Positions 10,251-19,080 are shown, counted from the first letter of the stretch. The stretch is DNA of 64,000 nucleotides from Loktanella sp. D2R18 (GCF_003318235.1 NZ_QOCG01000011.1:186001-250000), one strand, 5' to 3'. Program-made: numbers and translations. The notes: generated by a model not told the origin, from the letters alone.

Positions 10251-11072
10251 ATGTCCGACGACCTCCTCATCTATGATCCAAACGGCGGATTGCCGCGCCT
10301 ATTAGAAATCATGCGTCGCCTGCGTGACCCAAACACCGGATGCCCGTGGGATATTGAACAGGATTTTGACAGCATCGCCCCCTATACAATCGAAGAATCA
10401 TACGAGGTCGCTGATGCGATTGCCCGCAAGAATTGGCCCGACCTAGAAGGCGAATTGGGCGATCTTTTGTTGCAAACCGTTTACCACACGCAAATGGGCA
10501 GCGAGGCTGGGCTGTTTAATTTTGAAACGGTCGTAAAATCAGTTGCGGATAAAATGGTTGCCCGTCACCCGCATGTCTTTGGCGATGAATCGCGTGATAA
10601 ATCCGCAGACCAGCAAACTGCCGATTGGGAAAAGATTAAGGCCGCAGAGCGCGCGGGCAAAGCCCAGACCCGCACTTTGGACGGGGTGGCAACCGGGCTG
10701 CCCGCACTGACCCGCGCCGTAAAGCTGCAAAAACGCGCCGCGCGCGTGGGATTTGATTGGCCAGAAACGGCACAAGTGATCGACAAACTGCAAGAAGAAG
10801 CCGCCGAACTGGTCGAGGCCCGCGATGTTTTGACCCAAACTGAAGTTGAAGAAGAGTACGGTGATCTGATGTTCGTGATGGCGAACCTTGGGCGGCATTT
10901 GGGGGTGGACCCAGAAACTGCGCTGCGTAGCGCTAATGCCAAGTTTACAAGACGGTTCGAGGGGATCGAAGATGCGCTCAGCGCGATTGGCAAGACACCG
11001 CAGCAAAGCGACCTTGCTGAGATGGACGCGCTTTGGGATGCTGTCAAAACACGTGAGAAAACGCCGGAGTAA
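10251..11072 (+). CDS. mazG: Nucleoside triphosphate pyrophosphohydrolase MazG
   Basis: 273 residues. Hydrolyses (d)NTPs to NMP and pyrophosphate, a house-cleaning activity that can also affect ppGpp pools. Two tandem MazG folds: the first with CPWDIEQDFDSIAPYTIEES and EGELGDLLLQ (metal-binding ExxE...ExxD), the second with QEEAAELVEA and EEEYGDLMFV. The start is taken at ATG 10251, preceded by AAGG with an 8-base spacer; a GTG at 10227 is less likely. Full length for the family. Divergent from the amidohydrolase over 138 bases. Confidence 0.94.
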   Translation: MSDDLLIYDPNGGLPRLLEIMRRLRDPNTGCPWDIEQDFDSIAPYTIEESYEVADAIARKNWPDLEGELGDLLLQTVYHTQMGSEAGLFNFETVVKSVADKMVARHPHVFGDESRDKSADQQTADWEKIKAAERAGKAQTRTLDGVATGLPALTRAVKLQKRAARVGFDWPETAQVIDKLQEEAAELVEARDVLTQTEVEEEYGDLMFVMANLGRHLGVDPETALRSANAKFTRRFEGIEDALSAIGKTPQQSDLAEMDALWDAVKTREKTPE

Positions 11073-11141
11073 GGCGGTCATGACTTGACCTGAGTAAAAT
11101 AGTCAGATTAATGTGCGCCAATCATAAATGGAGCACCGAAT

Positions 11142-12146
11142 ATGACCCTACGCACCGCACTTTTGACAACAGCATGCGCCGCAATCGCGACCCCGGCCCT
11201 TGCAGACGTTAATATCTATACAACGCGCCAGCCCGAATTGATCCAACCCGTCATGGATGCGTTTACCGATGCCACAGGTATTCACGTGAACCTTGCCTAC
11301 GTCAGCGATGGTGTGGTTGAGCGGCTCAAGGCCGAAGGCGCCCGGTCGCCCGCCGATCTGGTGATGACTGTCGATATCGCCAACCTGATGCAAATCGTTG
11401 AGGCAGGCGTGATTCAGCCTGTCGAAAGCGACGTGTTGACCGCTGCTGTACCCGAAAGCCTGCGCAGCAGCGATAATCTTTGGTTCGGCCTGACAACACG
11501 TGCGCGTATCATCTATGCCTCACGTGATCGCGTCGCCAAAGATGAAGTGACCACTTACGAAGACCTGGCCTCTGATAACTGGGAAGGCCGTATTTGCACA
11601 CGCTCTGGCGTCCACAACTATAACCTCGCGCTGGTTTCTGCCGTCATCGCCCATCAGGGTGAAGACGGCGCGACAGAGTGGGCCGCTGGCGTGCATAATA
11701 ACCTTGCGCGCAAACCCGAAGGTAATGACCGCGCGCAGGTCAAGGCAATCTGGGCAGGCGAATGCGACATCAGCCTTGGCAACACCTATTACATGGGCCA
11801 AATGCTCGCCGACCCAGAGCAGACAGAATGGGCGAATTCTGTACGGATCGTGTTCCCAACCTTTGAAGACGGCGGCACGCATGTCAATATTTCGGGGATC
11901 GCGATGACCAAAGCCGCACCCAACCACGACGAAGCCTTACAGTTGATGGAATACCTTGTATCGCCCGAAGCACAGGCCATCTACGCCGAGCTGAACCATG
12001 AATACCCGGTGCTCGAAAGCGCCGCACTTTCCGATTTGGTCGCAAGCTGGGGCAGCTTTGAACCAGACGCTGTTGCTTTAGAAGAATTAGCCGCGCACCG
12101 CCCCGCAGCACTGCGGATCATGGAAGAAGTCAACTTCGACGGCTAA
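11142..12146 (+). CDS. Fe(3+) ABC transporter periplasmic-binding protein (FbpA/FutA type)
   Basis: 334 residues. Sec signal peptide (MTLRTALLTTACAAIATPALA). The mature protein starts DVNIYTTRQPELIQPV, the typical start of the ferric-ion-binding class, and has the tyrosine-rich GNTYYMGQM segment (about residues 215-223) that supplies iron ligands in FbpA. It should capture Fe3+ in the periplasm and deliver it to an FbpBC-type permease, which is not encoded next to it; a strong terminator follows directly, so the binding protein is transcribed alone or ends its operon. I see no clear Fur or Iron-Rhodo-box site, but did not score one. Confidence 0.9.
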   Translation: MTLRTALLTTACAAIATPALADVNIYTTRQPELIQPVMDAFTDATGIHVNLAYVSDGVVERLKAEGARSPADLVMTVDIANLMQIVEAGVIQPVESDVLTAAVPESLRSSDNLWFGLTTRARIIYASRDRVAKDEVTTYEDLASDNWEGRICTRSGVHNYNLALVSAVIAHQGEDGATEWAAGVHNNLARKPEGNDRAQVKAIWAGECDISLGNTYYMGQMLADPEQTEWANSVRIVFPTFEDGGTHVNISGIAMTKAAPNHDEALQLMEYLVSPEAQAIYAELNHEYPVLESAALSDLVASWGSFEPDAVALEELAAHRPAALRIMEEVNFDG

Positions 12147-12176
12147 GCGGATTATACACTTCCGTTGAAACGCAAT

Positions 12177-12205
12177 GCGCCCCGCCAATCTGGCGGGGCG
12201 CTTTT
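12177..12205 (+). terminator. Rho-independent terminator of the iron-binding protein gene
   Basis: Perfect 11-base-pair stem GCGCCCCGCCA / TGGCGGGGCGC with an ATC loop, followed by TTTT. It lies 30 bases after the stop codon. One of the clearest intrinsic terminators in the window. Confidence 0.9.
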
Positions 12206-12229
12206 GCTTTGGCCACAAAAAGCGGCGTT

Positions 12230-13117
12230 TTACGCCAGATGCGTTCTGAAATGCGCAATCGTGCGATCCCATGACAGGGTCGCCATTTCTTCGTCGTAGC
12301 GCGGCGTGCTGTCGTTGTGGAAACCGTGGTTCGCATTTTCATAGATGAATGCCTCATAGGCCTTATCATTCGCCTTCAACGCTTCCTCATACGCAGGCCA
12401 ACCTTCGTTCACACGCGCATCCAACCCACCGTAGTGCAACAGCAGTGGTGCTTGAATTTGCGGGACATCTTCGGCCGCAGGTTGACGGCCATAATAGGGC
12501 ACCGCCGCCTTCAGTTCTGGGTACGCAACTGCAGCCGCATTCGCGACACCGCCACCGTAACAGAACCCCGTGATCCCAACATTCCCAGTTGATCCCTCAT
12601 GGGCCATCATGAATTCGATTGCGGCAAAGAAATCATTCATCAGCTTTGTGCTGTCGACGGTTTGTTGCAGATCGCGCCCTTCGGCGTCATTGCCCGGATA
12701 GCCGCCAACCGACGACAAACCATCAGGCGCAATCGCCATGAAACCCGCCTTTGCCAAACGGCGTGCGACGTCTTCGATATATGGATTCAACCCGCGGTTT
12801 TCATGTACCACCACTACGGCTGGCAATTTGCCTTCAACGCCAGCGGGGCGCACCAAATAGCCCCGCACTTCGCCGTGGCCATTGGGCGATGGGTAGGTGA
12901 TGTATTCCGGTTCAATTTCAGGGTCATTGAATGACACTTGTTCAGCCAACGCATAATTTGGCGCCATCAGGCCCAGAATCGTCGTGGCGGTCATGCCCGC
13001 GACTGCAAACTTTGTCGCACCTTCTAAAAACTGGCGCTTTGTGATCATCCCATGCGCATAAAAATCATACAATTCCAGCAACTTAGGATCGAAGTCTTTT
13101 GCAGTTAAACGTGTCAT
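12230..13117 (-). CDS. Dienelactone hydrolase family protein with Tat-like leader (YghX type)
   Basis: 295 residues. Alpha/beta hydrolase of the dienelactone hydrolase family. The nucleophile is the Cys in GFCYGGG (near residue 175) and the catalytic His is in ENANHGF near the C-terminus; the Asp lies between them (probably GGLDARV). N-terminal region: about 25 residues, then TKRQFLEGATKFAVAGMTA, a hydrophobic stretch and APNYALA. This resembles a twin-arginine leader with KR in place of RR, preceded by an unusually long cytoplasmic part as in YghX relatives. Export is therefore possible but not certain. Substrate unknown; the family cleaves lactones and esters. Confidence 0.86.
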   Translation of the reverse strand: MTRLTAKDFDPKLLELYDFYAHGMITKRQFLEGATKFAVAGMTATTILGLMAPNYALAEQVSFNDPEIEPEYITYPSPNGHGEVRGYLVRPAGVEGKLPAVVVVHENRGLNPYIEDVARRLAKAGFMAIAPDGLSSVGGYPGNDAEGRDLQQTVDSTKLMNDFFAAIEFMMAHEGSTGNVGITGFCYGGGVANAAAVAYPELKAAVPYYGRQPAAEDVPQIQAPLLLHYGGLDARVNEGWPAYEEALKANDKAYEAFIYENANHGFHNDSTPRYDEEMATLSWDRTIAHFRTHLA

Positions 13118-13402
13118 GTCATTCCCTCGGTTTATAGATATGGCAAACCATAGTTGAAATGAGCGACAATATCATATGCCTTCATCCGAGATAAACGAAA
13201 CGTGATTAATATCTAGGGTTGCGAGCGTGACGGCGTTCGCAGCCACGGGAACTTATCCCCCGAAAACCCCAACTGATTTGTATGATGCAGACGCGGCCAA
13301 CGGCTGCTCTGAGCCCTCTTTACCGAATTTCTGTAGCGCAGCGAATGTCCGGTTCGAGAAAATCGGCAGATTGCGAACGCTATGCACGACCTATAAACGG
13401 TA
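13118..13402. other. 285-base divergent intergenic region
   Basis: Lies between the divergent dienelactone hydrolase and ankyrin genes. AT-richer than its surroundings. I see no coding region, RNA gene or strong inverted repeat; both promoters should be here, but I cannot pick convincing boxes. Confidence 0.5.
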
Positions 13403-13966
13403 TTGATCGTTGCCGATTTGTTAGGGACCATTTTGCTAGGAAGAGCTTTAGTATATATCGCGCGTAAAAAACGTGTCCTGCTTTTTCAAGAGGCTGTATT
13501 TGAGGGTCAAGTTGACCTTGTAAATGAGATGCTTGAAGTTGACCCAATACTGGCAGTGACCGGTCGCCGGGACGGAACCCAACCTATTCACCTCTTAAAT
13601 ACGTGCGAGGCGGATGATATGCTTGATATTCTTTTATCGCATGGTGCAGATGTTATGGCCCGCAATAACAGTGGTGTAACTCCATTACACTGTGTCATTG
13701 ATGAAGACGCTGGTCTGAAACTTATTGCAAATGGGGCGGATGTTAACGCTACAGATTCACGAGGGCTTACACCGCTTATGAGTATTGCCGAGCAACCTCA
13801 ACATTCTTTGCCGATTGCCGAAATATTAATTGAAGCAGGTGCAGAACTTGCAAATCGCGATCAAGCCGGTCGTACAGCACTCGATATTGCGCAGTCGAAT
13901 GGCGCACATGAGTTAACCGATCTGTTCATGAGGGCTGGCGCATCGCGAAGCGGACGTTCGATTTAA
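13403..13966 (+). CDS. Ankyrin-repeat protein with N-terminal hydrophobic segment
   Basis: About 187 residues. Four ankyrin repeats can be traced: DGTQPIHLLNTCE (near 60), NNSGVTPLHCVID (near 90), DSRGLTPLMSIAE (near 120) and DQAGRTALDIAQS (near 155), with inter-repeat GAD/GAE turns. The N-terminal 20 residues (LLGTILLGRALVYIA followed by RKKR) look like a membrane anchor. The frame opens just after a stop at 13394 and has no ATG before residue 43, so the start must be TTG (13403 or 13418) or the anchor is not translated; this is the weakest part of the call. Codon use is AT-richer than neighbours. Ankyrin repeats bind proteins; partner unknown. Confidence 0.72.
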   Translation: MIVADLLGTILLGRALVYIARKKRVLLFQEAVFEGQVDLVNEMLEVDPILAVTGRRDGTQPIHLLNTCEADDMLDILLSHGADVMARNNSGVTPLHCVIDEDAGLKLIANGADVNATDSRGLTPLMSIAEQPQHSLPIAEILIEAGAELANRDQAGRTALDIAQSNGAHELTDLFMRAGASRSGRSI

Positions 13967-14056
13967 CCTATCAAAGGGCAGCAAAGTCCGCATAGCAGAC
14001 TTTAGGCGCTAAGGTTCATGGATGACAGTTAACAGGACCAGCCTCTAAAAACGGGT

Positions 14057-15865
14057 TTACCCAGCTGCTTTTTCTTCCAGCATCAGCCATTCTTCTTCGG
14101 CGTCTGAGCGCGCGTTCTGACGCGCAATGAGCGCATCGGTTGCTTTTTGGAATTTGGCAGGAAATTTCGTGAAAAGCTCTGGATCGGCCAGCAATTCTTC
14201 TAGCTTTGTAATCTCAGCGCCCAGCTGGTCAATCACGCCCGGCAATTCTTCGAGCCGATGTTTTTCGGTAAACGATAGGCCAGATGCGGCCTTCTTTTCG
14301 GCTTGTTTTTGCTTTTTGGCGAGCGGCTTTGACGCCACCTTTGCCTCAACAAAATCGCCGCCACGTTGCGCGCGGTAGTCGGTCCAGCCGCCCGCATATA
14401 CGACAGCCTGCCCGTTGCCTTCCATCGCGATGGTCGTTGTCGCCACCCGGTCAAGAAAGTCGCGGTCATGGCTGACCAATAGCACGGTGCCGTCATAATC
14501 GCCCAAGATGTCCTGCAATAGATCAAGCGTTTCAATATCCAGATCATTCGTCGGCTCATCAAGAATCAACAGGTTGCTTTCGCGCGCCATGAGCCGCGCA
14601 AGCAGTAGTCGCGCCTTTTCGCCACCCGACAGCGACCGCACGGGCGCACGCGCTTGGGCCTCGTCGAATAGAAATTCTTTGAGATAACCAACCACATGTT
14701 TGGGATTGCCGCGCACCATGATCTGGTCCGACTTTCCGCTGACCCCAAGTTCAGGATCATTGGCAAGGTTTTCCCATAGCGTCATATCGGGGTTTAACGC
14801 GGCGCGGGTCTGATCAAAGATCGCGATATCAAGGTTTGTGCCAAGCTTCACCGACCCCTCATCCGGTTCAACTTGACCCAGTAACATCTTGATAAGGGTT
14901 GTTTTTCCGACACCATTAGGGCCAACAAACGCGATGCGATCACCGCGTTGCACGGTCAGGTCAAGCCCTTGCACGATCTGCTTATCACCAAAGGATTTAG
15001 TCAGGCCCAAGGCCTCGACCACCTTTTTGCCTGATGTGCTGCCGCCATCAAATGCCATCGCCGCGGTGCCTTGACGTTTGATCTGGCCAGCCTTTTCGGC
15101 ACGCAAATCCGCCAACGCGCGCACACGTCCTTGGTTGCGGGTCCGGCGGGCTGATATGCCCTCAACGGCCCAACGGGCCTCTTGTTTGATCTTGCGGTTC
15201 AGCTTGTGGCGCTGCTGGTCTTCTTCTTCCCAGATTTTGTCGCGCCAAGCCTCAAAATTCTCAAACCCTTCTTCGGCGCGGCGCACTGCACCGCGGTCGA
15301 TCCACAGGGTCGCGCGGGTCAGCGCACGCAAAAACGCCCTATCATGACTGATCAAAACAAATGCGGCCCGCGTAGTTTTTAATTCGTTCTCAAGCCACGC
15401 AATCGCTTCGATATCAAGATGGTTTGTCGGCTCGTCCAGCAGCATCAGTTCTGGTGCTTCAGCCATCAGTTTGGCCAATGCTGCACGGCGGCGTTCCCCG
15501 CCTGATGCCGTGGCCACTTTGCCGGCCGGGTCAAACTTCAACCCTTCGGCCACCATATCGACCTTATATGCCTCGTCTATGTCCAGCCCGCTGGAAGCAT
15601 ATTCGCCCAAGGTTTCGAACCCCTCCATGGTCGGGTCCTGTTCCATATAGCCAACCCGCACACCGGGCGATGCCACGCGCGTGCCGCTGTCGACCTCGAC
15701 CAATCCGGCCATGACTTTCATCAAGGTGGATTTGCCCGACCCGTTGCGCCCAACAAGCGCCACGCGGTCACCGGGTTGAACCACCAATGACAGGTCTTCG
15801 AATACAGGATCGCCACCGAATGTCAGCGCGATGTCGGAAATTTGGAGTAAAGGTGCTCTAGCCAT
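14057..15865 (-). CDS. ABC-F family ATPase (Uup-like)
   Basis: 602 residues, cytoplasmic, no membrane segments. Two ATP-binding cassettes: Walker A GRNGSGKST (near residue 40) with signature SGGERRRAAL and LLDEPTNHLD; second Walker A GPNGVGKTT (near 318) with SGGEKARLLL and LILDEPTNDLD. A charged linker lies between them and a C-terminal coiled-coil (about 520-600) is present, as in Uup. ABC-F proteins act on ribosomes or, for Uup, on DNA/replication-linked steps, rather than in transport. Uup is favoured by the C-terminal coil and the KKAASGLSFTEKHRLEELP linker. Confidence 0.9.
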   Translation of the reverse strand: MARAPLLQISDIALTFGGDPVFEDLSLVVQPGDRVALVGRNGSGKSTLMKVMAGLVEVDSGTRVASPGVRVGYMEQDPTMEGFETLGEYASSGLDIDEAYKVDMVAEGLKFDPAGKVATASGGERRRAALAKLMAEAPELMLLDEPTNHLDIEAIAWLENELKTTRAAFVLISHDRAFLRALTRATLWIDRGAVRRAEEGFENFEAWRDKIWEEEDQQRHKLNRKIKQEARWAVEGISARRTRNQGRVRALADLRAEKAGQIKRQGTAAMAFDGGSTSGKKVVEALGLTKSFGDKQIVQGLDLTVQRGDRIAFVGPNGVGKTTLIKMLLGQVEPDEGSVKLGTNLDIAIFDQTRAALNPDMTLWENLANDPELGVSGKSDQIMVRGNPKHVVGYLKEFLFDEAQARAPVRSLSGGEKARLLLARLMARESNLLILDEPTNDLDIETLDLLQDILGDYDGTVLLVSHDRDFLDRVATTTIAMEGNGQAVVYAGGWTDYRAQRGGDFVEAKVASKPLAKKQKQAEKKAASGLSFTEKHRLEELPGVIDQLGAEITKLEELLADPELFTKFPAKFQKATDALIARQNARSDAEEEWLMLEEKAAG

Positions 15866-15895
15866 AGCGTCTGCTACGGCGCGACGGCGCTTGCG

Positions 15896-16609
15896 TCAAC
15901 TGGCAACCGCACGCAATCGCGCCACACGGGCCACTGACATGGCGCTGACGGGCAGACAGGTGAACACATGCAGCGTATTCATCTCTGGATCAACGACCAC
16001 ATGATCGCCGACCCAGCCGCCCAAAGACAGGTAGGATTTGAGCAATGCCGGTACGGGCGCAATGCCACTTGGCGCGATATCCATCATCCGCACGGCCTGT
16101 GCCGTGGTGATGGATGGGATCAGATCGGGCGGCCCTTGGTGATTGCGCATAAGCCGTTGAAATGCGGCACCATATACCTGCGGATCTGTCCCGGCAAAGC
16201 TGGTGCAACCAAGTAACATTTGCGCCCCATGTTGGTCGACGATCCGGGTCAGCGCACCCCAAAGCATCCGCAGCAGATCCGCATCCATATTTCCCGGAGC
16301 CGTACAAAACCGCCCGATCTCAAGAAACGGGCCCGCCTGCCCTTGCCAACCCGACAAATCGTAATATTGCGCAACATAGCCTTGGGCCAGATCATCGGTT
16401 GTTGCGGTCAATCGAAACCGCAACGTGCCACAAAGCACACCGTCGCGGTCATGGATCATCAAATGTTGAAATTCGGGGTCCAGCGGGTCCGCGTCCACCC
16501 CCTGCGCCCCATGAAAACTAAGGTGGCGCAGCGCCTGACAGGCGCGCACATCTGCTGCACCCGCAGCAAGCCGCGCTGTCAGCTGACCTTTATAAAACGG
16601 AAATGTCAT
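15896..16609 (-). CDS. olsB: L-ornithine N(alpha)-acyltransferase OlsB
   Basis: 237 residues, GNAT-like acyltransferase. Transfers a 3-hydroxy fatty acid from acyl-ACP to ornithine, giving lyso-ornithine lipid. Family marks: the N-terminal CQALRHLSFHG, EIGRFCTAPG in the middle, LLGCTSFAGTD, and the C-terminal PALLKSYLSLGGWVGDHVVVD typical of OlsB/hemolysin-like acyltransferases. Ornithine lipids are common membrane lipids in Rhodobacteraceae. OlsA, which completes the lipid, is not in the window. Starts only about 70 bases from divergent msrB. Confidence 0.88.
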   Translation of the reverse strand: MTFPFYKGQLTARLAAGAADVRACQALRHLSFHGAQGVDADPLDPEFQHLMIHDRDGVLCGTLRFRLTATTDDLAQGYVAQYYDLSGWQGQAGPFLEIGRFCTAPGNMDADLLRMLWGALTRIVDQHGAQMLLGCTSFAGTDPQVYGAAFQRLMRNHQGPPDLIPSITTAQAVRMMDIAPSGIAPVPALLKSYLSLGGWVGDHVVVDPEMNTLHVFTCLPVSAMSVARVARLRAVAS

Positions 16610-16677
16610 TACGGCATCCCTTGGCGAACCTTTGGCAACAGCTTAGGTTAGATGTTAAGAATGCAAAAGGATTATGA

Positions 16678-17073
16678 ATGATGGACAAGATTGTAAAATC
16701 AGATGCCGAGTGGCGTGAACAACTGTCCGATGAGGCTTATCGCGTCGCCCGCAAACACGGGACCGAACGCGCGGGCACACATGACAATTTCCCCAAGGAC
16801 CCGGGCACATTTAGCTGCGTTTGTTGCGATGCGCCGCTGTTTGATCAAAACGCCAAGTTTGAAAGCGGCACGGGCTGGCCATCGTTCTTTCAACCCATCG
16901 CACCCGATGCCGTGGGCGAAAGCGTGGACCGCAAGTTTTTCATGAAACGCACCGAAATCCACTGCGCGCGCTGCGACGCCCACCTCGGCCACGTCTTCCC
17001 CGACGGCCCGCAGCCCACAGGGCTACGGTACTGTATGAACGGGGTGGCGATTGTGTTTGAGGAAGCGGCATAG
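16678..17073 (+). CDS. msrB: Peptide-methionine (R)-S-oxide reductase MsrB
   Basis: 131 residues. Repairs the R-epimer of methionine sulfoxide in proteins. Two CxxC zinc motifs (CVCCDAP, CARCDAH), the substrate-binding GTGWPSFF, and the catalytic Cys in RYCMNG near the C-terminus are all present. Two adjacent ATG codons; the first is 6 bases after AGGA and is used here. No signal peptide, so cytoplasmic. The resolving-cysteine position near residue 60 is not evident, so reduction may need thioredoxin directly. Confidence 0.95.
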   Translation: MMDKIVKSDAEWREQLSDEAYRVARKHGTERAGTHDNFPKDPGTFSCVCCDAPLFDQNAKFESGTGWPSFFQPIAPDAVGESVDRKFFMKRTEIHCARCDAHLGHVFPDGPQPTGLRYCMNGVAIVFEEAA

Positions 17074-17098
17074 ATCCCCTCACAAACTAAGCCTGTCG

Positions 17099-17938
17099 TT
17101 ACCGGCAGACCGCGGGATTAACACGCAAATACCTAACGTAACGCGGCTGCGGAATCGAACATATACCATCTGGGCACAATGTTTCCTCTTCGGAGGACAC
17201 AATAAATGTCATTCTTGCCCCCGCGTTTAAAGCAAGATCATCCAGAACGGCCCCTCTCAGAGGAATATCGCGCAAATCAAGGCGAAAGAACGCAGGGCTA
17301 TAGGGTTGGTCGTAATGTTCAAAAAGCTCGGTGCGCCCGAAATAATCAACGGGGTTTCCCCATGTTCCCGCTACGGCATATCGGATCGAAGCGCTCGTTT
17401 GTCGCGGCCCAGCTTTTTGCGGGCATGCAGCGTCACTATCCCAAGGCTGAAATACGCCTTCGTCGACTGTCGTTGTCATCCCGTTATTAGTTGTTGCCTG
17501 CCATGCCCCTTCCATCACCTGGTAGCTGGTTGGCGTCATACATGAAACAAGCGTTGCATGGACAGACAGCTGCATTTGTTCAAGTGATTGATCAATGCGA
17601 ATTTGCGAGAGCGATCCAGTAGAAACGCGCCAGTCCTCGCCACACGATACCTCTATCCGGATTCGGTCTGTGCCACGCATTTCTTGTCGGTAACACACTT
17701 CTTCCACGGGTGCTGATGCGGATGTACGAGTACGTTCAAGGGCATCAACGAACAACGCGACGTCGTCTGCAAACAAGTCTGTCTTGAAAGCGATTTGTCC
17801 AATGCCATCGCAGCCTGCGTAACCTTCAAGCACGATTTGTTGTGCGAAATACGTGTTCACGGCCCCTTCTGGGATCGTGTCAGCAATGCCTACCGCCGGG
17901 ATGCAAATTAGGCTTAACGCCAAAATTTCACTTCTCAT
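17099..17938 (-). CDS. Uncharacterised secreted protein, cysteine-containing
   Basis: 279 residues, not recognised. A short Sec signal peptide is likely (MRSEILALSLICIPAVGIAD). The mature protein has about ten cysteines spread along the chain (for example GYAGCDG, EEVCYRQ, EVSCGED, LVSCMTP, AACPQK, ETLCPDGIC, NPAVCR), which points to a disulfide-rich periplasmic or extracellular fold. No enzyme motif, lipobox or membrane helix seen. Composition is more AT-rich than neighbours. Converges on msrB with a 25-base gap and lies 55 bases downstream of the riboflavin transporter gene on the same strand, so a shared transcript is possible. Confidence 0.6.
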   Translation of the reverse strand: MRSEILALSLICIPAVGIADTIPEGAVNTYFAQQIVLEGYAGCDGIGQIAFKTDLFADDVALFVDALERTRTSASAPVEEVCYRQEMRGTDRIRIEVSCGEDWRVSTGSLSQIRIDQSLEQMQLSVHATLVSCMTPTSYQVMEGAWQATTNNGMTTTVDEGVFQPWDSDAACPQKAGPRQTSASIRYAVAGTWGNPVDYFGRTELFEHYDQPYSPAFFRLDLRDIPLRGAVLDDLALNAGARMTFIVSSEEETLCPDGICSIPQPRYVRYLRVNPAVCR

Positions 17939-17993
17939 AAATATCTCCTTCTAATAGGTGATATATAGGTAAGCATTGCTGACATTTCAAGAT

Positions 17994-18857
17994 TTAGCCC
18001 GCTTCATCCTTCATCACCCATGCGCTGGCACCGATGATTACGGCGGCACCGATCCACATCATACCGGGTGGTGCGAAGCCGAAGAAGATGATCCCGAGCC
18101 CAACGTTGAGCGGCAGTTTTAGGTGGTCAAACGGCTGCAGATACGCAGCATCGGCGACCATATAGGCCTTTGCGATCAGGTATTGTGCGGCGGCGATTAG
18201 TAGGCCTGAGAGCGCGACGAGCCAAAGCGCCTCGGGCGTGACGGCGAACCCGCTGCCGATAGCCGCCACCCCGTTGATCGGCACCAAAAGCACCAAGAGT
18301 GCCAGCGTCAGCGTGCCCGCGTTTTCTGTTTTCGTAAGGTCTTTGGTCACGACAGATGATGCCGCCCAGAACGCCGCAGCGCCAACAGGCAAAAGTGCGG
18401 CAACCTCAAACGCATCCGCCCAAGGGGCCAGAATAATCGCGCCACCAACGCCACCAACCAGCACGGCCAACACGCGTGGCGCGGTCATCCGTTCACCCAA
18501 GAACAACCATGCGCCCAAGGTCACAAACAAAGGTGAGGTCAGGATAAGGGCGACAGCCTGCCAAATTGGCACAACGGCTAGCCCGGCGACCCAGAACTGC
18601 ACACCAATCGCGGCGAAGCCAACGCGCAGCAGTTGCGCCAAAGGCCGATCACTGCGCCACGGCGCCCGCCAAACCATCGGAATCACGATCACGCAGGCCA
18701 GTGCGTATTGCCAAAATGCGATCGTCGCCGATGGCACGCCGAAGCCCATGCCAGCGCCTTGCACGGCGGTATTCGCCCCTGCAAACAGCGCACCGGCGGT
18801 CACAAAATAAAGTGGCCCCATGATGGCACCGCTGTTCATATTTTTCGTTTGGATCAT
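17994..18857 (-). CDS. ribN: DMT-family riboflavin transporter, RibN type (FMN-riboswitch controlled)
   Basis: 287 residues, ten hydrophobic helices in two EamA halves, inner membrane. The start ATG 18857 is chosen because GAAAGGAT stands 8 bases before it; further starts upstream would run into the leader. The family alone would say only drug/metabolite transporter. The assignment to riboflavin uptake rests on the complete FMN riboswitch in the 5' leader (18937-19071), 80 bases from the start. RibN proteins of rhizobia and relatives are DMT permeases with exactly this control. The helix content and Pro/Gly positions (FLGERMTAPRVLAVL, start of the second repeat AAFWAASSVVTKDL) fit the family. 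Substrate is inference from regulation. Confidence 0.82.
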   Translation of the reverse strand: MIQTKNMNSGAIMGPLYFVTAGALFAGANTAVQGAGMGFGVPSATIAFWQYALACVIVIPMVWRAPWRSDRPLAQLLRVGFAAIGVQFWVAGLAVVPIWQAVALILTSPLFVTLGAWLFLGERMTAPRVLAVLVGGVGGAIILAPWADAFEVAALLPVGAAAFWAASSVVTKDLTKTENAGTLTLALLVLLVPINGVAAIGSGFAVTPEALWLVALSGLLIAAAQYLIAKAYMVADAAYLQPFDHLKLPLNVGLGIIFFGFAPPGMMWIGAAVIIGASAWVMKDEAG

Positions 18858-18936
18858 TGCATCTATCCTTTCGTTTTGCGCATGACCCAAGGCAAAACAG
18901 GACAGACCCGGCGCAAAAATGCACCTGATTTGCTCT

Positions 18937-19071
18937 ATTCTCTTTCATCCGGACTATGACCGTCGGCTCAGGCATCGCACCTGATCTGCTGACCAAGGGG
19001 AACCCCTTGCGCTCGCGGGCTCGTCCCGAAAGACATACCGCCGGTGGGGAATTGCGCCCCGCCCTGAGAAT
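18937..19071 (-). ncRNA. FMN riboswitch (RFN element) in the leader of the transporter gene
   Basis: Read on the minus strand the element has the conserved blocks in order: TTCTCAGGGCGGGG, AATTCCCCACCGGCGGT, GAGCCCGCGAGCG, GGTCAGCAGATCAGGTG, GAGCCGACGGTCATAGTCCG and GATGAAAGAGAA closing P1. All six RFN helices can be drawn. It senses FMN and normally represses riboflavin synthesis or uptake genes. Between the element and the ATG a TTTTGCGC / GCGCAAAA helix with a 29-base loop can form just before the Shine-Dalgarno GAAAGGAT, so control may be at translation start; no U-tract terminator is seen there. Confidence 0.95.
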
Positions 19072-19080
19072 ATGCCGCCC

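Noticed and set aside
18238-18810. 190-codon open frame on + opposite the riboflavin transporter
   Set aside because: Low-complexity Ala/Thr/Pro translation typical of the antisense of a membrane protein gene.
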